Source: Spiroplasma phoeniceum P40 (lineage in GTDB: Bacteria > Bacillota_I > Bacilli_A > Mycoplasmatales > Mycoplasmataceae). Taken from it: 64,000 nucleotides of DNA. The notes beneath the pieces were generated by a model. It saw only the letters and a list, made by a program, of their open reading frames with translations. It was not told the DNA's origin and searched no databases. Shown here piece after piece: positions 47,184 through 57,221 of the stretch. The stretch's first letter is position 1, and each line of letters begins with the position of its first letter. The stretch lies in the NCBI RefSeq assembly GCF_003339775.1, contig NZ_CP031088.1, forward strand, positions 310,001 through 374,000, given 5' to 3'. The translations under genes and the position numbers were made by a program.

Positions 47184-47346
47184 TATTTTTTAAATCAGCA
47201 CCTAGTAAATTAACATCTTCTAAATTAGCACCTTTTAAATCAGCACCTCGTAAATCTAATCGTTCGTTTTTTAAATATTCATTTATTTTATCTTCTTCAA
47301 CACTAATTCCTGTTAAATCTTTAATTAAATCTTGTAATGTTTTCAT
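47158..47346 (-). pseudogene. pentapeptide repeat protein, C-terminal deletion (62 aa)
   Basis: Cap MKTLQDLIKDLTGISVEEDK and five repeats (RLDLRGADLKGANLEDVNLL) then EITKKQF and TAA, where other copies go on with LDQLTVI. The deletion joins it to the next gene. Confidence 0.7.
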
Positions 47347-47347
47347 T

Positions 47348-47485
47348 TTATAATTCCTCCAAATTCTTTTCCATAATTAATTTTTCAATATAGTCATAAG
47401 CACTTTCTTCTGAATAACATTCTTCTAATGCTTCTTCAAATAAATATTCTTCGGTATAAAATTTGCCATCTTCATCTTTTCACAT
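47348..47485 (-). CDS. 45-aa acidic early protein, copy C
   Basis: MWKDEDGKFYTEEYLFEEAL ... MEKNLEEL; same cassette as 24079 and 39963. Confidence 0.65.
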
Positions 47486-47512
47486 ATTATTTATCCTCCT
47501 TTAATATAAGTT

Positions 47513-47668
47513 CTAATATTCACATCCTTTTCATTTAATATTTTCATTTTCTAAATCAATAATGGTTGTTATTCAACCATTTTTATTTTCAACATTAGCA
47601 GTAATTTTTGCTTCTTCTAATGTATAAAATGATTTCGTTAAAATATCATTTGAAAAATAACTTTTCAT
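47513..47668 (-). CDS. early protein of the YLLI family, diverged (51 aa)
   Basis: MKSYFSNDILTKSFYTLEEA, then VENKNGWITTIIDLENENIK and WKGCEY. Upstream, MTKK followed by TAA at 47690 suggests the original longer start was lost, so this is a shortened form of 24555-24722. Confidence 0.5.
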
Positions 47669-47695
47669 AATTAATAATTATTTTTTAGTCATAAT

Positions 47696-47899
47696 TTAAT
47701 CCTCCTTAATCATTTTTACTCGTAATAAATTATTTAATTCACTTGTATTTTTAAAATTAAAATATAATTCTGATAATGTAAATATTTCAATAGAATTATT
47801 TTTTCAATAACATTTATATTTTTTATCTTTACATTTTTTTCAATTAATACCAATAAATGTTAATCAAGCATTTTTATAATTAATTTCATTTTTTAACAT
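47696..47899 (-). CDS. early phage hypothetical protein (67 aa)
   Basis: MLKNEINYKNAWLTFIGINW, basic and aromatic, with three UGA Trp and a helix ending LNNLLRVKMIKED. RBS GGAG before ATG. Found only in operon C. Confidence 0.55.
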
Positions 47900-47915
47900 T
47901 ATTTATATTCTCCTT

Positions 47916-48095
47916 TTAATTTTTTTTATTTATAATTAAATTTTCTAATTGATAAGTTTGTAATCAATGTTCTTCACATAATATAATTTCTTTTTTATAA
48001 CCTAAATTTCACTCTAATTTATCACCAATTTTTTCAATAAAATTATTTCCAAAATAAGCATTTTTATTATTACAATTAATTCTTTGACATTTCAT
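47916..48095 (-). CDS. early CxxxxC/CxxH protein, copy C (59 aa)
   Basis: MKCQRINCNNKNAYFGNNFI ... ILCEEHWLQTYQLENLI; homologue of 25801-26013 with a shorter tail. Confidence 0.65.
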
Positions 48096-48108
48096 AGATT
48101 TTTTAATC

Positions 48109-48237
48109 CTAATTCTTTTTACCTAATGCTCAATGTTCATCAGTAATTTCATCTTGTGAAATTATATGTTTATCTTGTTTATCACATTTAAAGCAATAAC
48201 CTCAGTACTTTTGTTTAAGGCAGATTTTCTTTTTCAT
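48109..48237 (-). CDS. first early gene C, CxxC peptide (42 aa)
   Basis: MKKKICLKQKYWGYCFKCDK ... DEITDEHWALGKKN. Fourth copy of the first early gene; AGGAGGT upstream; leader copy C precedes it. Confidence 0.7.
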
Positions 48238-48422
48238 ATAAACCTCCTAGTTTTAACTCGCTGGCACTCACTCCCAAGTGAAAGTGCCGAAGCGATAATT
48301 AGTTATATAAGTATTTATCATTTATTTACTACGCCATCCGCTTCACTGGTAGTAAGCGGTGGCGGTATGTTAATTGTTCTATATTTTGTATTTTGTAAAT
48401 ATACAACTATTTTTATTTTTTT

Positions 48423-48606
48423 GACGCCAGAACATATATCTCTCTTCATCCGCACCATTTTCTTTCAGGTCAAAGCGTTCAGTTTTTAAAATAAATCTAC
48501 TTGCACCTTTAAGAGCCTAATGCTATACGCAAATTTATTTATAAAGTTGCCATCTCAATATTTATTGTCGTTCGATGTTGACCTATCACTTATCACGACT
48601 ATCACA
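48423..48606 (-). ncRNA. conserved structured leader RNA, copy C
   Basis: Aligns with copies A and B. P1 48595-48599/48567-48571 reads GUCGU/ACGAC where A and B have GUGGU/ACCAC: the middle G-C pair became C-G on both sides. P2 48531-48540/48489-48498 pairs with one G-U. P3 (CGC/GCG) has the A-type sequence with a longer loop. GGCGTC end conserved. It lies in the decayed operon C. Confidence 0.6.
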
Positions 48607-48750
48607 AGTTATTAAAAATAATAACCAACGCCGATTTACCTTTTTTCTCATACACTATTTCAGTACTTGCCTCGGCCAGCTGTGGGAATGAGTATAAACT
48701 CATGTTCTTATGGAAGCACTTAGTTATTTAAAATAACCGCCCCACTCTGC
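48607..48750. other. upstream part of leader C and junction to plectrovirus
   Basis: 48607-48670 is shared with copy B (TTGGTTATTATTTTTAATAAC and further to CCTCGG), after which the two sequences part abruptly at 48674 and 41055. From there the plectrovirus inverted-repeat arm begins, with the CATTCCCAC/GTGGG hairpin region. Confidence 0.5.
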
Positions 48751-49055
48751 ATTAAGTTTTATAAAATCAAGGTTTTAAAAAACCAGTTTCATAATCAAAG
48801 GATAATTTTTGAATTTTATAAGCGTTTATAAAACCGCTTTTGTGTTTTATCTTTTACTTTATTCAATAAATCTTTATGTTTTTTACAAGTTCATAAAACT
48901 TTATTTGATAAAAATTATTCAGTAATGAATGATATTACTTGATAACAATCATTAACATCACATATTTTTTGTTGTTTAATTATCATTACCTCCTTTTAGG
49001 AGTTGTTTTATTTCAAATAAAAAAACAACTCTAACAAGAGTTGTTTTTTTGGAGC
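48675..49055. repeat. right arm of inner inverted repeat
   Basis: Inverted counterpart of 28560-28955, including terminator variant CAACTCTAACAAGAGTTG at 49025-49047 and the CTTCATCGTAC edge. Confidence 0.7.
48752..48986 (-). pseudogene. damaged copy of plectrovirus small Cys protein
   Basis: MIIKQQKICDVNDCYQVISF then frameshift and TAA; later LSNKVLWTCKKHKDLLNKVK is recognisable. Inverted relative of the intact 28642-28875. Confidence 0.7.
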
Positions 49056-49071
49056 TTCATCGTACAGGATG

Positions 49072-49247
49072 CAAAATTAAAAATATTTTAATTTTTCTTT
49101 TATTTTATCCATATTTAAGCACACTAAAAAATAATTTATTAATTTTAATTAATAAATACATATTTTATTATTTTAATGACATATTTTATAATTTAATATA
49201 CATTTTTAAATATTTATTGTTTATATATTCTACAAAAACATTTCTTT
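49072..49247. repeat. IS-associated end sequence, inverted copy of 3-176
   Basis: See the copy at the left edge of the window. It directly follows the IS30 transposase remnant whose last codons (KEMFL) lie at 49240-49255. Confidence 0.7.
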
Positions 49248-49560
49248 AGCACTTATTCAATTTAAACACGGTCGAAGTTTATCATTTATAACATTAACTA
49301 CTCAATTTATTTTTTGTTGACTAACATTATTAAAATCAGTTTCAGGAGGAAATCAGTGTATTAATTCACTATTCATAATAAATTCTAATTTTGCTAAGCA
49401 ATGCCGATCATACTTTTTACAATATCAACCGCCTTTTCTGTTTCTAGTTAATTTTGTAAAGTACTAATTAATATAACACTGACATTTATTAATTAATACT
49501 GTCTTATTTGCTAATTTAATTTTTAACTCTTTTCAACAGAGTTCTTTTAAAGAAAATTTC
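49240..49560 (-). pseudogene. IS30-family transposase remnant
   Basis: The minus strand reads KLEFIMNSELIHWFPPETDF, NNVSQQKINWVVNVINDKLR, PCLNWISAKEMFL, the C-terminal third of an IS30 transposase (compare LPKGTDFNTVTQKEINKVMK at 4643-5635). Further upstream only scraps (YKKYDRHCLAK) remain, with frameshifts. Confidence 0.7.
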
Positions 49561-49968
49561 AATTCTTCCTTATAAATAGTAAGATTTCTAAATTTTTTTA
49601 TTGTGGAACACTTACCCTTTAAACATTGCAGGTTAAAGATTTATCCCTAAACCACGATAACTCTTTTATATTGCCTAAAAGAATTGCCTGCATTATGTCG
49701 TAGCGGTATGGCCACCCCTGTATTGTTTATCCTCGCTTGCTTGGTTTAACAACATTCCAAGTAGGAGAGTTTTATTTTGTTGGTTTTGCTGTTATTTTCT
49801 TAAACTAAGCAAGGTTAACGACAATTTTAAACTAATTAAAAAAGATAGAATTTTATATCTATCTTTTTCTTATTTTTTGGAAATTTTATACCAACAGAAT
49901 ATTTTACGCGGTCCTTTTTTCCCCAATTTATTTTGCTTTTTTGGTCTAATTCTAAATAATAATTTATT
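49561..49968. other. non-coding stretch with a less AT-rich patch
   Basis: 49620-49800 is visibly richer in G and C than its surroundings; the minus strand contains a short frame reading GWPYRYDIMQAILLGNIKEL then SWFRDKSL that uses TGG for Trp, unlike local genes. The 24-base block shared with 301-324 is at 49890-49913. No host gene was recognised. Confidence 0.4.
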
Positions 49969-50727
49969 TTATAATTCTTGTTGGTTTAAGTAAGGAAGAT
50001 ATTTTTTTACTATTTCAACTTGAACTGTAAATTGTTTTGCCAGATCTTGGATTACTATTTCTTCGCCATACATCCCATGACCTTGATATATAATTGCAAT
50101 TGTTAATGCTTTTTCTTCATTATTTTCTAAAAAATAAGGATATAAGTTATAATAATATGTTTCTAGCAAATATAAACAAGTATGGTATAAACTAGGATTA
50201 TCATTATAAACTCATTGGTCTAATAATTTCATTATGGTTTTAACTTGTTCATTTTCTTTATATGGTATTATTTGACTTGGATTCAAGTGAAAAATACCAT
50301 TTGTTTTTTTCACTTCAAATATTTCTGTAATTTCTTGTTTTTTTAATAAGTATAATAAATAAATCTTTGCAAAATCAGTGACTTTTTTATTCAGAAAATA
50401 TTGACGAATTACTGGTAAAATTTGTCGTAAATTTTGGTCTTTTAAATATTGAAAAGCTAATAATTGAGTTTCCTCATCACATGGATTCGCTAAAATATCA
50501 CTAATTTTTGCTAATGTTCAAACTGTTGTTTCACTTGACTTTTGTTCTCGAATTTTTTCATTAACTTCTTGTAATAATGTTGTTAATACTTTCTCAACTT
50601 GTTGAGGAATATAAGGCATCAACAATTCATCATTAATTTTGATAAGTGTACCATTGTAATTATGATTACTAATTAATTCTTTAATTTCATTAATTAATTC
50701 ATCATAATAATTTAATGGTGTTTGCAT
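49969..50727 (-). CDS. conserved Mollicutes protein, DUF3196-like (252 aa)
   Basis: Helical repeat-like protein: LINEIKELISNHNYNGTLIK, MPYIPQQVEKVLTTLLQEVN, ... DEETQLLAFQYLKDQNLRQI, YQGHGMYGEEIVIQDLAKQF. The arrangement (helical N-terminal half, YNDNPSLYHTCLYLLETYY centre) resembles the DUF3196 family found next to tig in related genomes. RBS GGAGG. Two UGA Trp. No enzymatic motif is seen, so it is probably a cytosolic scaffold-type protein. Confidence 0.65.
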
Positions 50728-50787
50728 TTAATAAATCCTCCTTAGATAAAACAATCTTTTATATTATTATAACAATTTTAAAAAAAT

Positions 50788-50821
50788 AAAACCTTATTTA
50801 ATCATTTAAATAAGGTTTTTA
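50788..50821 (-). terminator. terminator after tRNA-Arg
   Basis: AAAACCTTATTTA / TAAATAAGGTTTT hairpin with A/T runs, 22 nt beyond the tRNA 3' end. Confidence 0.8.
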
Positions 50822-50842
50822 ATTTAATTACAATTTAAAAAA

Positions 50843-50919
50843 TGGCGCCCACGGAGAGATTCGAACTCCCGACCCTACGCTTAGAAGGCGCATGCTCTCT
50901 CCTACTGAGCTACGTGGGC
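50843..50919 (-). tRNA. tRNA-Arg(UCU)
   Basis: 77 nt on the minus strand: acceptor GCCCACG/CGTGGGC, D-arm AGCTCAG..GAGAGC, anticodon stem CGC./GCG with loop CTTCTAA (anticodon UCU, reads AGA/AGG), T-arm GGGAG-TTCGAAT-CTCTC, and CCA encoded. AGA is the common Arg codon in this AT-rich genome. Confidence 0.93.
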
Positions 50920-50978
50920 ATACCATACAAATAATAACATAAATTAAAGAATATTTTCAAGAAAATAAGTTTGCTTTT

Positions 50979-51683
50979 TTAAAAATAAATTTCATCAATA
51001 ATATTATAATCATGTAATACTTCTGTTACTTTTTTTGTTGGTTTTATTATTATAAATTGCTTTTGAAGGTGAATTACTGCACGATAAATTAAAATAAAAA
51101 CAATACTATTAATCGTAAATTTCAATAAATTAAAAGGAATAACTATCTGTACTAAAATACTTTTAAATCATTGTACTGTTTCGTGGGGAAGATGTAAGAA
51201 ATGAGCATACATGTCATAAATAAATAATCAATTAAATAATGTCATTACAAATGAAGCAATAATTGTTGCTAAACTAACATTTATTGTTGTAATTAAATAA
51301 TCAGCTTTTTTTGAAAAATTATTTTTAAACAAGTGATTAAATCCTTTTCGTAAAAAATTATCGCCTAATCAAAAAACTAATAAAAAAATTAAATCTGCTA
51401 ACATTAAAGCAAATACATCAATGGGAGTATCACCTAAATAAACCATTCGTAATCAACTAACACTAATAGTTAAAAAACTAGCATAAATAATACCAAACAA
51501 ACGAAGAGATAATAACATTAAAAAATCAGTTAACTCAATTTTTAAAAATGGAGCAACGGGAAAAACTGTTAAATTCATTATTTTACTTAATCATGACAAT
51601 AAAACATATAAAGCAATCACAATTGCCATTCCCACAATTCTTTTTGTATCTAAGTAAAATAAATTTTTTATTTTTGTTTGCAT
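50979..51683 (-). CDS. ECF transporter S-component (vitamin uptake)
   Basis: The 234-aa integral membrane protein has six hydrophobic segments: VGMAIVIALYVLLSWLSKIM, FLMLLSLRLFGIIYASFLTI and others, with the sequence LSWLSKIMNLTVFPVAPFLK-IELTDFLMLL typical of substrate-specific S-components that pair with EcfT and two ATPases to import vitamins or cofactors. The ligand cannot be told from the sequence. Start ATG 51683. It is a host gene. Confidence 0.82.
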
Positions 51684-51879
51684 ATTATCACCTTGTTTAA
51701 TTATAAATTATTTTTAGGTCATATAAATTATTTTGGGGTATTTACTATATTTTAAGAAATTATGGAATAAATAATCAACATACTTAACTTAAAGATACCA
51801 TGTTTAATTTTATTGTCAACAAATTTTTATATTTTTTTAAATTTAATCACAACAAAAAATGCATTTTTATTAAAATTAT
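51684..51879. other. intergenic region before ISLre2 element
   Basis: No gene. Probably contains the ECF gene promoter (minus strand) and the end of the insertion element; terminal inverted repeats could not be fixed by eye. Confidence 0.4.
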
Positions 51880-53220
51880 TTAATTTAAAAATAAAATTAA
51901 TAAAGACGGTAATTTTTGTTGTTCAGTTTTATTAAAATTATTATATAAAATAGTATTATTTTTTGGTGGTTTTTCTGATTGTTTAAAATCCTTAATATTA
52001 TTTCTTAATTTTAGCATACTATTATTCAATTTATTTTTAACAGTTTTTTCGCTATAAATTCCTTTTTTAGAAAATATCCCCTTACCATAATGGGAAACAT
52101 CGCCCTCCATGTGACAACCAATATTATTTCATAATGTTTGATTTTTAATGCCATCCTCGTTATTTTTAATTAAATTAATTGTTTCTCTTAAAAACTTTTT
52201 ATAACTAGGAATAAATGACTTACTTTCTTTTAAACATTGTAATAATTCATAATATTTTCCATTATAAAAATAATCAACAACTTGTTTAAAAGTTTCTTCA
52301 TTTTCTTTAATTATTCTTCGGTGGGGTAATAAATCCTTAAATCTTTTTACTAAATGAAATTTGTCTATTGTATAATGAACTTTGTTATTAGGAAAACGAT
52401 TTGCAATATCTTTTTTAACCCCTTTAATTCAATTTGCTCCATCACCTAAAATCATAATTTCAGTATCATCTTGAATATTATAATTACTTATTATCAAAAG
52501 TATTAATTTAACAACAAAACGGGTTAATTTTGTTTTTTTAGAAATATAAATTGGAATATTATCTATTTCGTAAACACCTAACTTATTTGCAATTACATGT
52601 CTTTTTTCGGTTGATTTTTCTTGATCATAACCAGTATGAACAGTAGATAATAAGGCGTGTTTTTTAACCTTTTTTCTATCGTATTCTATTTTAAGAAAAT
52701 TTCCATCAATTTGAATATATAAAGTATGCGGAACTTTTATTTTAATAGTGGTATTATTAATATAATATTTGTAGTTTGTTGTTGCGTTTTTTATTGTATT
52801 TGAAATTGTAATTAAACTAATTTTTGCTTGTTCTAAGGCATGTAAAATATCGCGGTATTTTTTATCATCACTTAAAAACAATAAAATTCTTTCTTTAACA
52901 TCATTTCCTACTTTTTGTCATTTTTTAATTAGTAAAACTTCATCTAAAATAAAAATATATTCTTCTTTTCCTGTTATTGGGTTAATTTTATAATATATTC
53001 GTCTGTTAAACGTTATTTTACCTTTTAAAGTGATTAATGTTCTTTTAATATTATCTTTTACTCGATAATGTTTAAATTTATCATATTTTTGATAATTTTG
53101 AAAAATAAGATCATCTCACTTTTCTAACCTATATGCAATTTCTCCAACAACATTTCTATTCAAATCTTCATATGTTTTATTAAAAAAGTTTTCACCATTA
53201 AAAATATTATTAATATTCAT
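51880..53220 (-). CDS. ISLre2-family transposase (UPF0236)
   Basis: 446 aa, full length for the family. The N-terminal part holds KRTLITLKGKITFNRRIYYK, the central part LYIQIDGNFLKIEYDRKKVK with the first catalytic Asp, MILGDGANWIKGV with the second, TIDKFHLVKRFK, and CHMEGDVSHYGKGI near the C-terminus with the conserved Glu, all signatures of UPF0236 proteins. No internal TAA/TAG, so the element may be active. Confidence 0.88.
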
Positions 53221-53419
53221 TTTAAAGTTGTTTACTTTCCTGATTTAAAAATAAATCATCACACACATTAAAATAAACACCCAAAAAAAGCAAGTTTTTT
53301 TAACTTGTTTTTCAAATATTTATTTTTTTTAATATTATTTAATACAATTTTGATACTTTTTTTATAACAAATATATTATATCTTAATTTAAAATAAAAAA
53401 ACAAGATTTTTAATCTTGC
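53221..53419. other. non-coding flank of ISLre2 with terminator
   Basis: No gene. CAAGATTTTTAATCTTG at 53402-53418 is a terminator for the minus-strand fragment ending at 53420. Confidence 0.5.
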
Positions 53420-53735
53420 TTAATTATTATTTTTTTGTTTATTTTGTAAATTCATTAATGTTTGATAAAATTTTTTAAAGACTTTAAAACCTAAATAAAA
53501 ATCATCTTCTTTGTCTTGTTCCTTATATGTTTCTATATTTTCTTTTAAATCATTAGTTATTTTTCCTTTTTCATCAAAATTAACAAATATATAGTCATGA
53601 TAAAAACTTCCCTCAGGAGTTATTTTAAATTCAATACCTGAAACATTATCATTTTTATCAAGATAAACAGTAAGAATTTGTATTCAAATATCTTGCTTAA
53701 TTTTTTTGATTTCTTCAAAAAGTTCTAATATGTTG
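53420..53735 (-). pseudogene. C-terminal fragment of an unrecognised gene
   Basis: The frame reads LELFEEIKKIKQDIWIQILT, VYLDKNDNVSGIEFKITPEG, SFYHDYIFVNFDEKGKITND and ends LMNLQNKQKNN. It begins abruptly where the terminase pseudogene stops, so its own N-terminus is lost. The fold is alpha/beta and faintly like YezG/DUF600 immunity proteins, which I cannot confirm. Confidence 0.5.
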
Positions 53736-55145
53736 TGGTTTCAATTGCATTATCTAAATGTTGCTTTAAAAGATACGAATTAAAAGTATCATATCCTATA
53801 CCATAACAAATTAAATTATATTTTTTCATTATATTTATAATATAATTAACAATTTCACTAATATTGATTTCTTCTCCTTTGAATAATGTTAATATTCCTT
53901 GTTCTTGGTAAAGTTTATATGGTATTTTATCTTCTGTTGTTTTTTCAATTATTCTTGCTTCTGGCATAAAAAATTGTGATAATAATATAAATTCATTTGT
54001 GTCTAAATTTGGGATTAAAAAACAACTGCACTTAGATCGTTTGTTTTTGATAAATCAATTCCAATAGTACAAATTCTATTTTTTATTAAGTATTCATCGG
54101 TATTAATAATTTTATTATTTTTAGTTTCTAAATCTAATCGACTAAAAAGGGCACTATCTAAATTGCTCTTTAAATTACAATGTTTAATTAAAAAATTTGG
54201 TTGTTGAGTTGGTGTAATTAATGCTTCTTGTCATTCGGCTTTAAAATTATCAATATATTTAGAAATACCCAAATTTGGATTAGCTTTATAAAGATTATTA
54301 AAATTTTTTCATTCATTTCTTTCATCAAGTTCATAAATTCAAGGTAAAAATTTATTATCTTTTATTGTATTTTCTAAAACTTTCTCAGCATAAGAATATC
54401 TTTCATAAAAAATATTTTCTCTAATAGATCCATTGGTTGTTATTAATAACATTAAATAATCTTTTCTTTTTGCGGTTGCTGTTCGCATAACATCATAAAT
54501 ATCACGCTTTTCCATCATTGCTACTTCATCTAAAACAACAAAATAGGGGTTTAAACCATCTAATGTTTTTGTTTCTGATGATAGTGGTTGAAAAAAAGAA
54601 TTATTATGTATAAACTCTATTTTATGTCGCTTAACTTTTAAAATTTTATTTAAGTTAGGATTAATAAAAATCATTCGTCGCATTTCTTCATAAACTCTTT
54701 TTGCTTGATCTCGTTTGGTTGCAATAGAATAAAGTTCGGCATTTGCTTCATTATCTAAAATTAAACTTTTTAAAGCGATTGCAGAAGCAAGGGCGGTTTT
54801 TCCATTTCCTCTTCCGACAATTAAGAGTGCTTCTTTAAATCTTCTTAAATTTGTTTTTTTATCATAAAAACCATATAATGCTTCTAAAAATGCTTTTTGC
54901 CATAATTCTAATTTAAAATTTTGTTTATTATATTCTCCAGTTGTATGAAAACAAGATTTTTCAATAAAGCTAATTGTTTTATTTGCTTCTTTGTGATTAA
55001 AATAATAATCTTTATTTGATTTTAATTCTTTTACTAATGTAAAAACAATTTTTTTAATTTTTATTCCAACTTTATTTTTATTGGAGTTTTTATTTATTCA
55101 TTCATAATATAGTTCTAAATTTGTTTTTTCATTATTTGCTTGCAT
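53725..55145 (-). pseudogene. terminase large subunit of a second tailed phage (Terminase_1 type), broken
   Basis: MQANNEKTNLELYYEWINKN ... ELWQKAFLEALYGFYDKKTN, Walker A LLIVGRGNGKTALASAIA, then YFVVLDEVAMMEKRDIYDVM as Walker B. Homology to phage HK97-like Terminase_1 proteins. One base is missing near 54023 (SAVVF-stop), the frame resumes LIPNLDTNEFILLSQFF, and the C-terminus is cut after GYDTFNSYLLKQHLDNAIET. It differs from the terminase of prophage A, so it is a remnant of another phage. Confidence 0.85.
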
Positions 55146-55148
55146 TCT

Positions 55149-55415
55149 TATTTTTCCTCTGAATTATCATATAAATTATTAAAATTAAAAGTATCGAAAT
55201 TATCTTTTTGATTAGCTATTTTTATTCATTGTTCTATTATTTCATATCCAGCTTTATAATCTTTATATGCTTGTCCATAAGAAATTAAAGCGGGGTGTCT
55301 TACTTCTTTTGGTTTTCCACGATTATTATCGGTTTCAGAAAATAATTTACCGTCATTAATTAAGGTTTGGATTTCATTATTAATGTTATTTAAAGTTAAT
55401 TTAAGGGTACAAAAT
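55149..55415 (-). pseudogene. terminase small subunit remnant (P27 type)
   Basis: INNEIQTLINDGKLFSETDN, NRGKPKEVRHPALISYGQAY, KDYKAGYEIIEQWIKIANQK: the C-terminal part of a P27-family small terminase. Its N-terminus is eroded by stops around 55400-55430. It directly precedes the large-subunit remnant. Confidence 0.7.
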
Positions 55416-55825
55416 TATTCTAAAAAATCAAGCTTAATAATATCTAAAATAACATTTTTTCTTTTAAAAATCGTTTATATTTATTTATTAATTTTTCTTT
55501 ATCTTTTTCTCAATTTAAAAGGTTTTTGTGTTGGTTTAAGTTATTGTTTTCTTTTGTTAAAATGCTTTCATTTTTTGTTAAAAAAGGGGCATTTTTTGTT
55601 AAATTTTGGCTATTTTTTGTTGTTTTTTGCTATTTTTTAACCCATTCATTTATAAAAACTCTTTTATTTACGGGGTTTTTTATTATTTTTAGTATAAAAG
55701 TGCGGTTTTTTTCAAAATTAAAAAAAGTGTACACAGAACCCCACCATCATGGAACCCAAAAAGTCCTTATTTTAAAGGACTTATAGGGGGGTATATAAGT
55801 AAAATAAAATTAATATTTATATAAC
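55416..55825. other. eroded phage sequence
   Basis: No intact gene. One minus-strand frame reads NLTKNAPFLTKNESILTKEN and DKEKLINKYKRFLKEKM, with stops at both ends; the phrase LTKN(E/A) is repeated three times. A GGGGGG run occurs at 55787-55792. Confidence 0.4.
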
Positions 55826-55906
55826 TAACTACACCGTGATGATACCGTCATTAAAATTATTTGTCAAATAAAAAAAACAAAATTAATTTTTGTTTAATTA
55901 AAATAT
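55826..55906. repeat. duplicate of intergenic block 33885-33957
   Basis: CGTGATGATACCGTCATTAA and the following T-rich terminator region are shared with 33880-33950; it opens the duplicated module that runs to about 57756. Confidence 0.65.
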
Positions 55907-56413
55907 TTATTGAGAAAAAACATTTTTAATTTCTCCATTAGTATTTATCAAAAGAATAATACCTTTATTACTATTTATTAAAGGATTGCTAAAAATATTT
56001 ATAATTGAATTAAAAAAAATATTATAAAATTGATGTTGTGGATTCATTTTTGATACAAAAAGTAATTCATCATTACCACCGGTTTCCCTTAATTTTATAA
56101 GTATATAATTTATTAATTGTTGAATATTTATAATAGAATTTTGAGATCTTTGATTAAAAATTATTTTTATATCTCTAATCGATTTATTTGATAAATAGAT
56201 TGCTCATTCTTCAAGATAAAAATTATTATTATCGTCATGAAATAAATTATCTTTTAATACTTTATTTTCTCCTTCATTTATTTGATCATTAATAACTTGA
56301 TTTCTTCTATTTGAAGATTCAGGATTATTATTATTTGGCATCATTGCCATTAATGGTGTTATTCCAGTAGTTAATAATGTAAATGAACTTACTAATCCTA
56401 AATTTTTTTTCAT
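55907..56413 (-). CDS. secreted protein, second copy (168 aa)
   Basis: MKKNLGLVSSFTLLTTGITP then LMAMMPNNNN, signal peptide and linker as in 33958-34491. The C-terminal domain is diverged (IYLSNKSIRDIKIIFNQRSQ ... GIILLINTNGEIKNVFSQ) but keeps the pattern. Intact frame in an otherwise decayed module suggests selection on this gene. Confidence 0.7.
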
Positions 56414-56606
56414 ATATATCACTCCTTTCTTTTATAAAAATAGAAATAATAGGCTTATTTTCCTTATTTTTTCCATAAATTTAAAAATAATTAATATAAT
56501 ATTAAAATTTGATACAATAATTTATAAAAACACAAGGAATTTAAGCATTTTGTGTTTATACACTATAAAATTATATTTCTATTTTTATAAATTAATTTTA
56601 TCATAC
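56414..56606. other. intergenic region with the same dyad as 34492-34661
   Basis: No gene; contains the TATAAAAATAGAAATAATAG / TATTTCTATTTTTATAA inverted repeat and the promoter region of the secreted protein. Confidence 0.4.
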
Positions 56607-56717
56607 TTATTTATTAATTTTTAATAATCCTGCTTGGGTAAAAATAATTGGAATTTCTTTATTACAAACAGAACAAATTTTATTATAATATCCTATTATT
56701 ATTTTATAACTATTCAT
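56607..56717 (-). pseudogene. truncated CxxC protein (36 aa)
   Basis: MNSYKIIIGYYNKICSVCNK to FTQAGLLKINK, then TAA. Copy of 34662-34841 lacking its last 23 residues with the second Cys/His pair. Confidence 0.6.
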
Positions 56718-56734
56718 TTTTTTCACTTCCTTTG

Positions 56735-56867
56735 TTAATTTTTCTTTTCTGTTTTAAACATTTTTATAAAAATCTTTTCTAATACATCAATCACAATGCT
56801 ATTAGCAGCTTGTTTATAAAGTTGTGTTTCTGAAAAAACTTTGCTTGCTTTATCAAAGTCTTTATTC
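56735..56867 (-). pseudogene. C-terminal stub of C5 methyltransferase
   Basis: DKASKVFSETQLYKQAANSI, VIDVLEKIFIKMFKTEKKN: motif X region only (QAGNS changed to QAANS). The rest of the gene, present at 34859-35971, was deleted. Confidence 0.75.
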
Positions 56868-57217
56868 TTATTTATCGATTATTTTTACTTTGCCAGTTTT
56901 TTCGTCAATTATGACATTATCGCGATATCCTTTTTCGGTTTTGTGTTCTTTATTGTGGCATTTCATACATAATAGTTCTAAATTTTTTCAAGCAAAAAGT
57001 TTATCAATGTTTCAATTAATAAAATCTTGATCGGTAATATATTCTTTGTGGTGAACAATAACGCCATTAACTATATATATCCTTTTTGATAACATCGTTC
57101 ACATATTCCCATTTTGCTATTAAAATAATCGTTTCTTATTTTTACTCATTTTTTATTGCGATAAAATTTATGTCTAATTAAACGATTTTTATCATAATCT
57201 TTTCAATTATTTTTCAT
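56868..57217 (-). pseudogene. HNH endonuclease, frameshifted copy
   Basis: Starts MKNNWKDYDKNRLIRHKFYR and runs to CERCYQKGYI, then an extra TA in the TATATA run gives TAG. The remainder (VHHKEYITDQDF ... CHNKEH) is intact in another frame. It shows the ATG that is ATA in the copy at 35984-36361. Confidence 0.75.
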
Positions 57218-57221
57218 TTTA

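Noticed and set aside
55383-55786. Two hydrophobic plus-strand frames
   Set aside because: Phe/Leu-rich translations of poly-T on the strand opposite to eroded phage genes; no RBS or start context.
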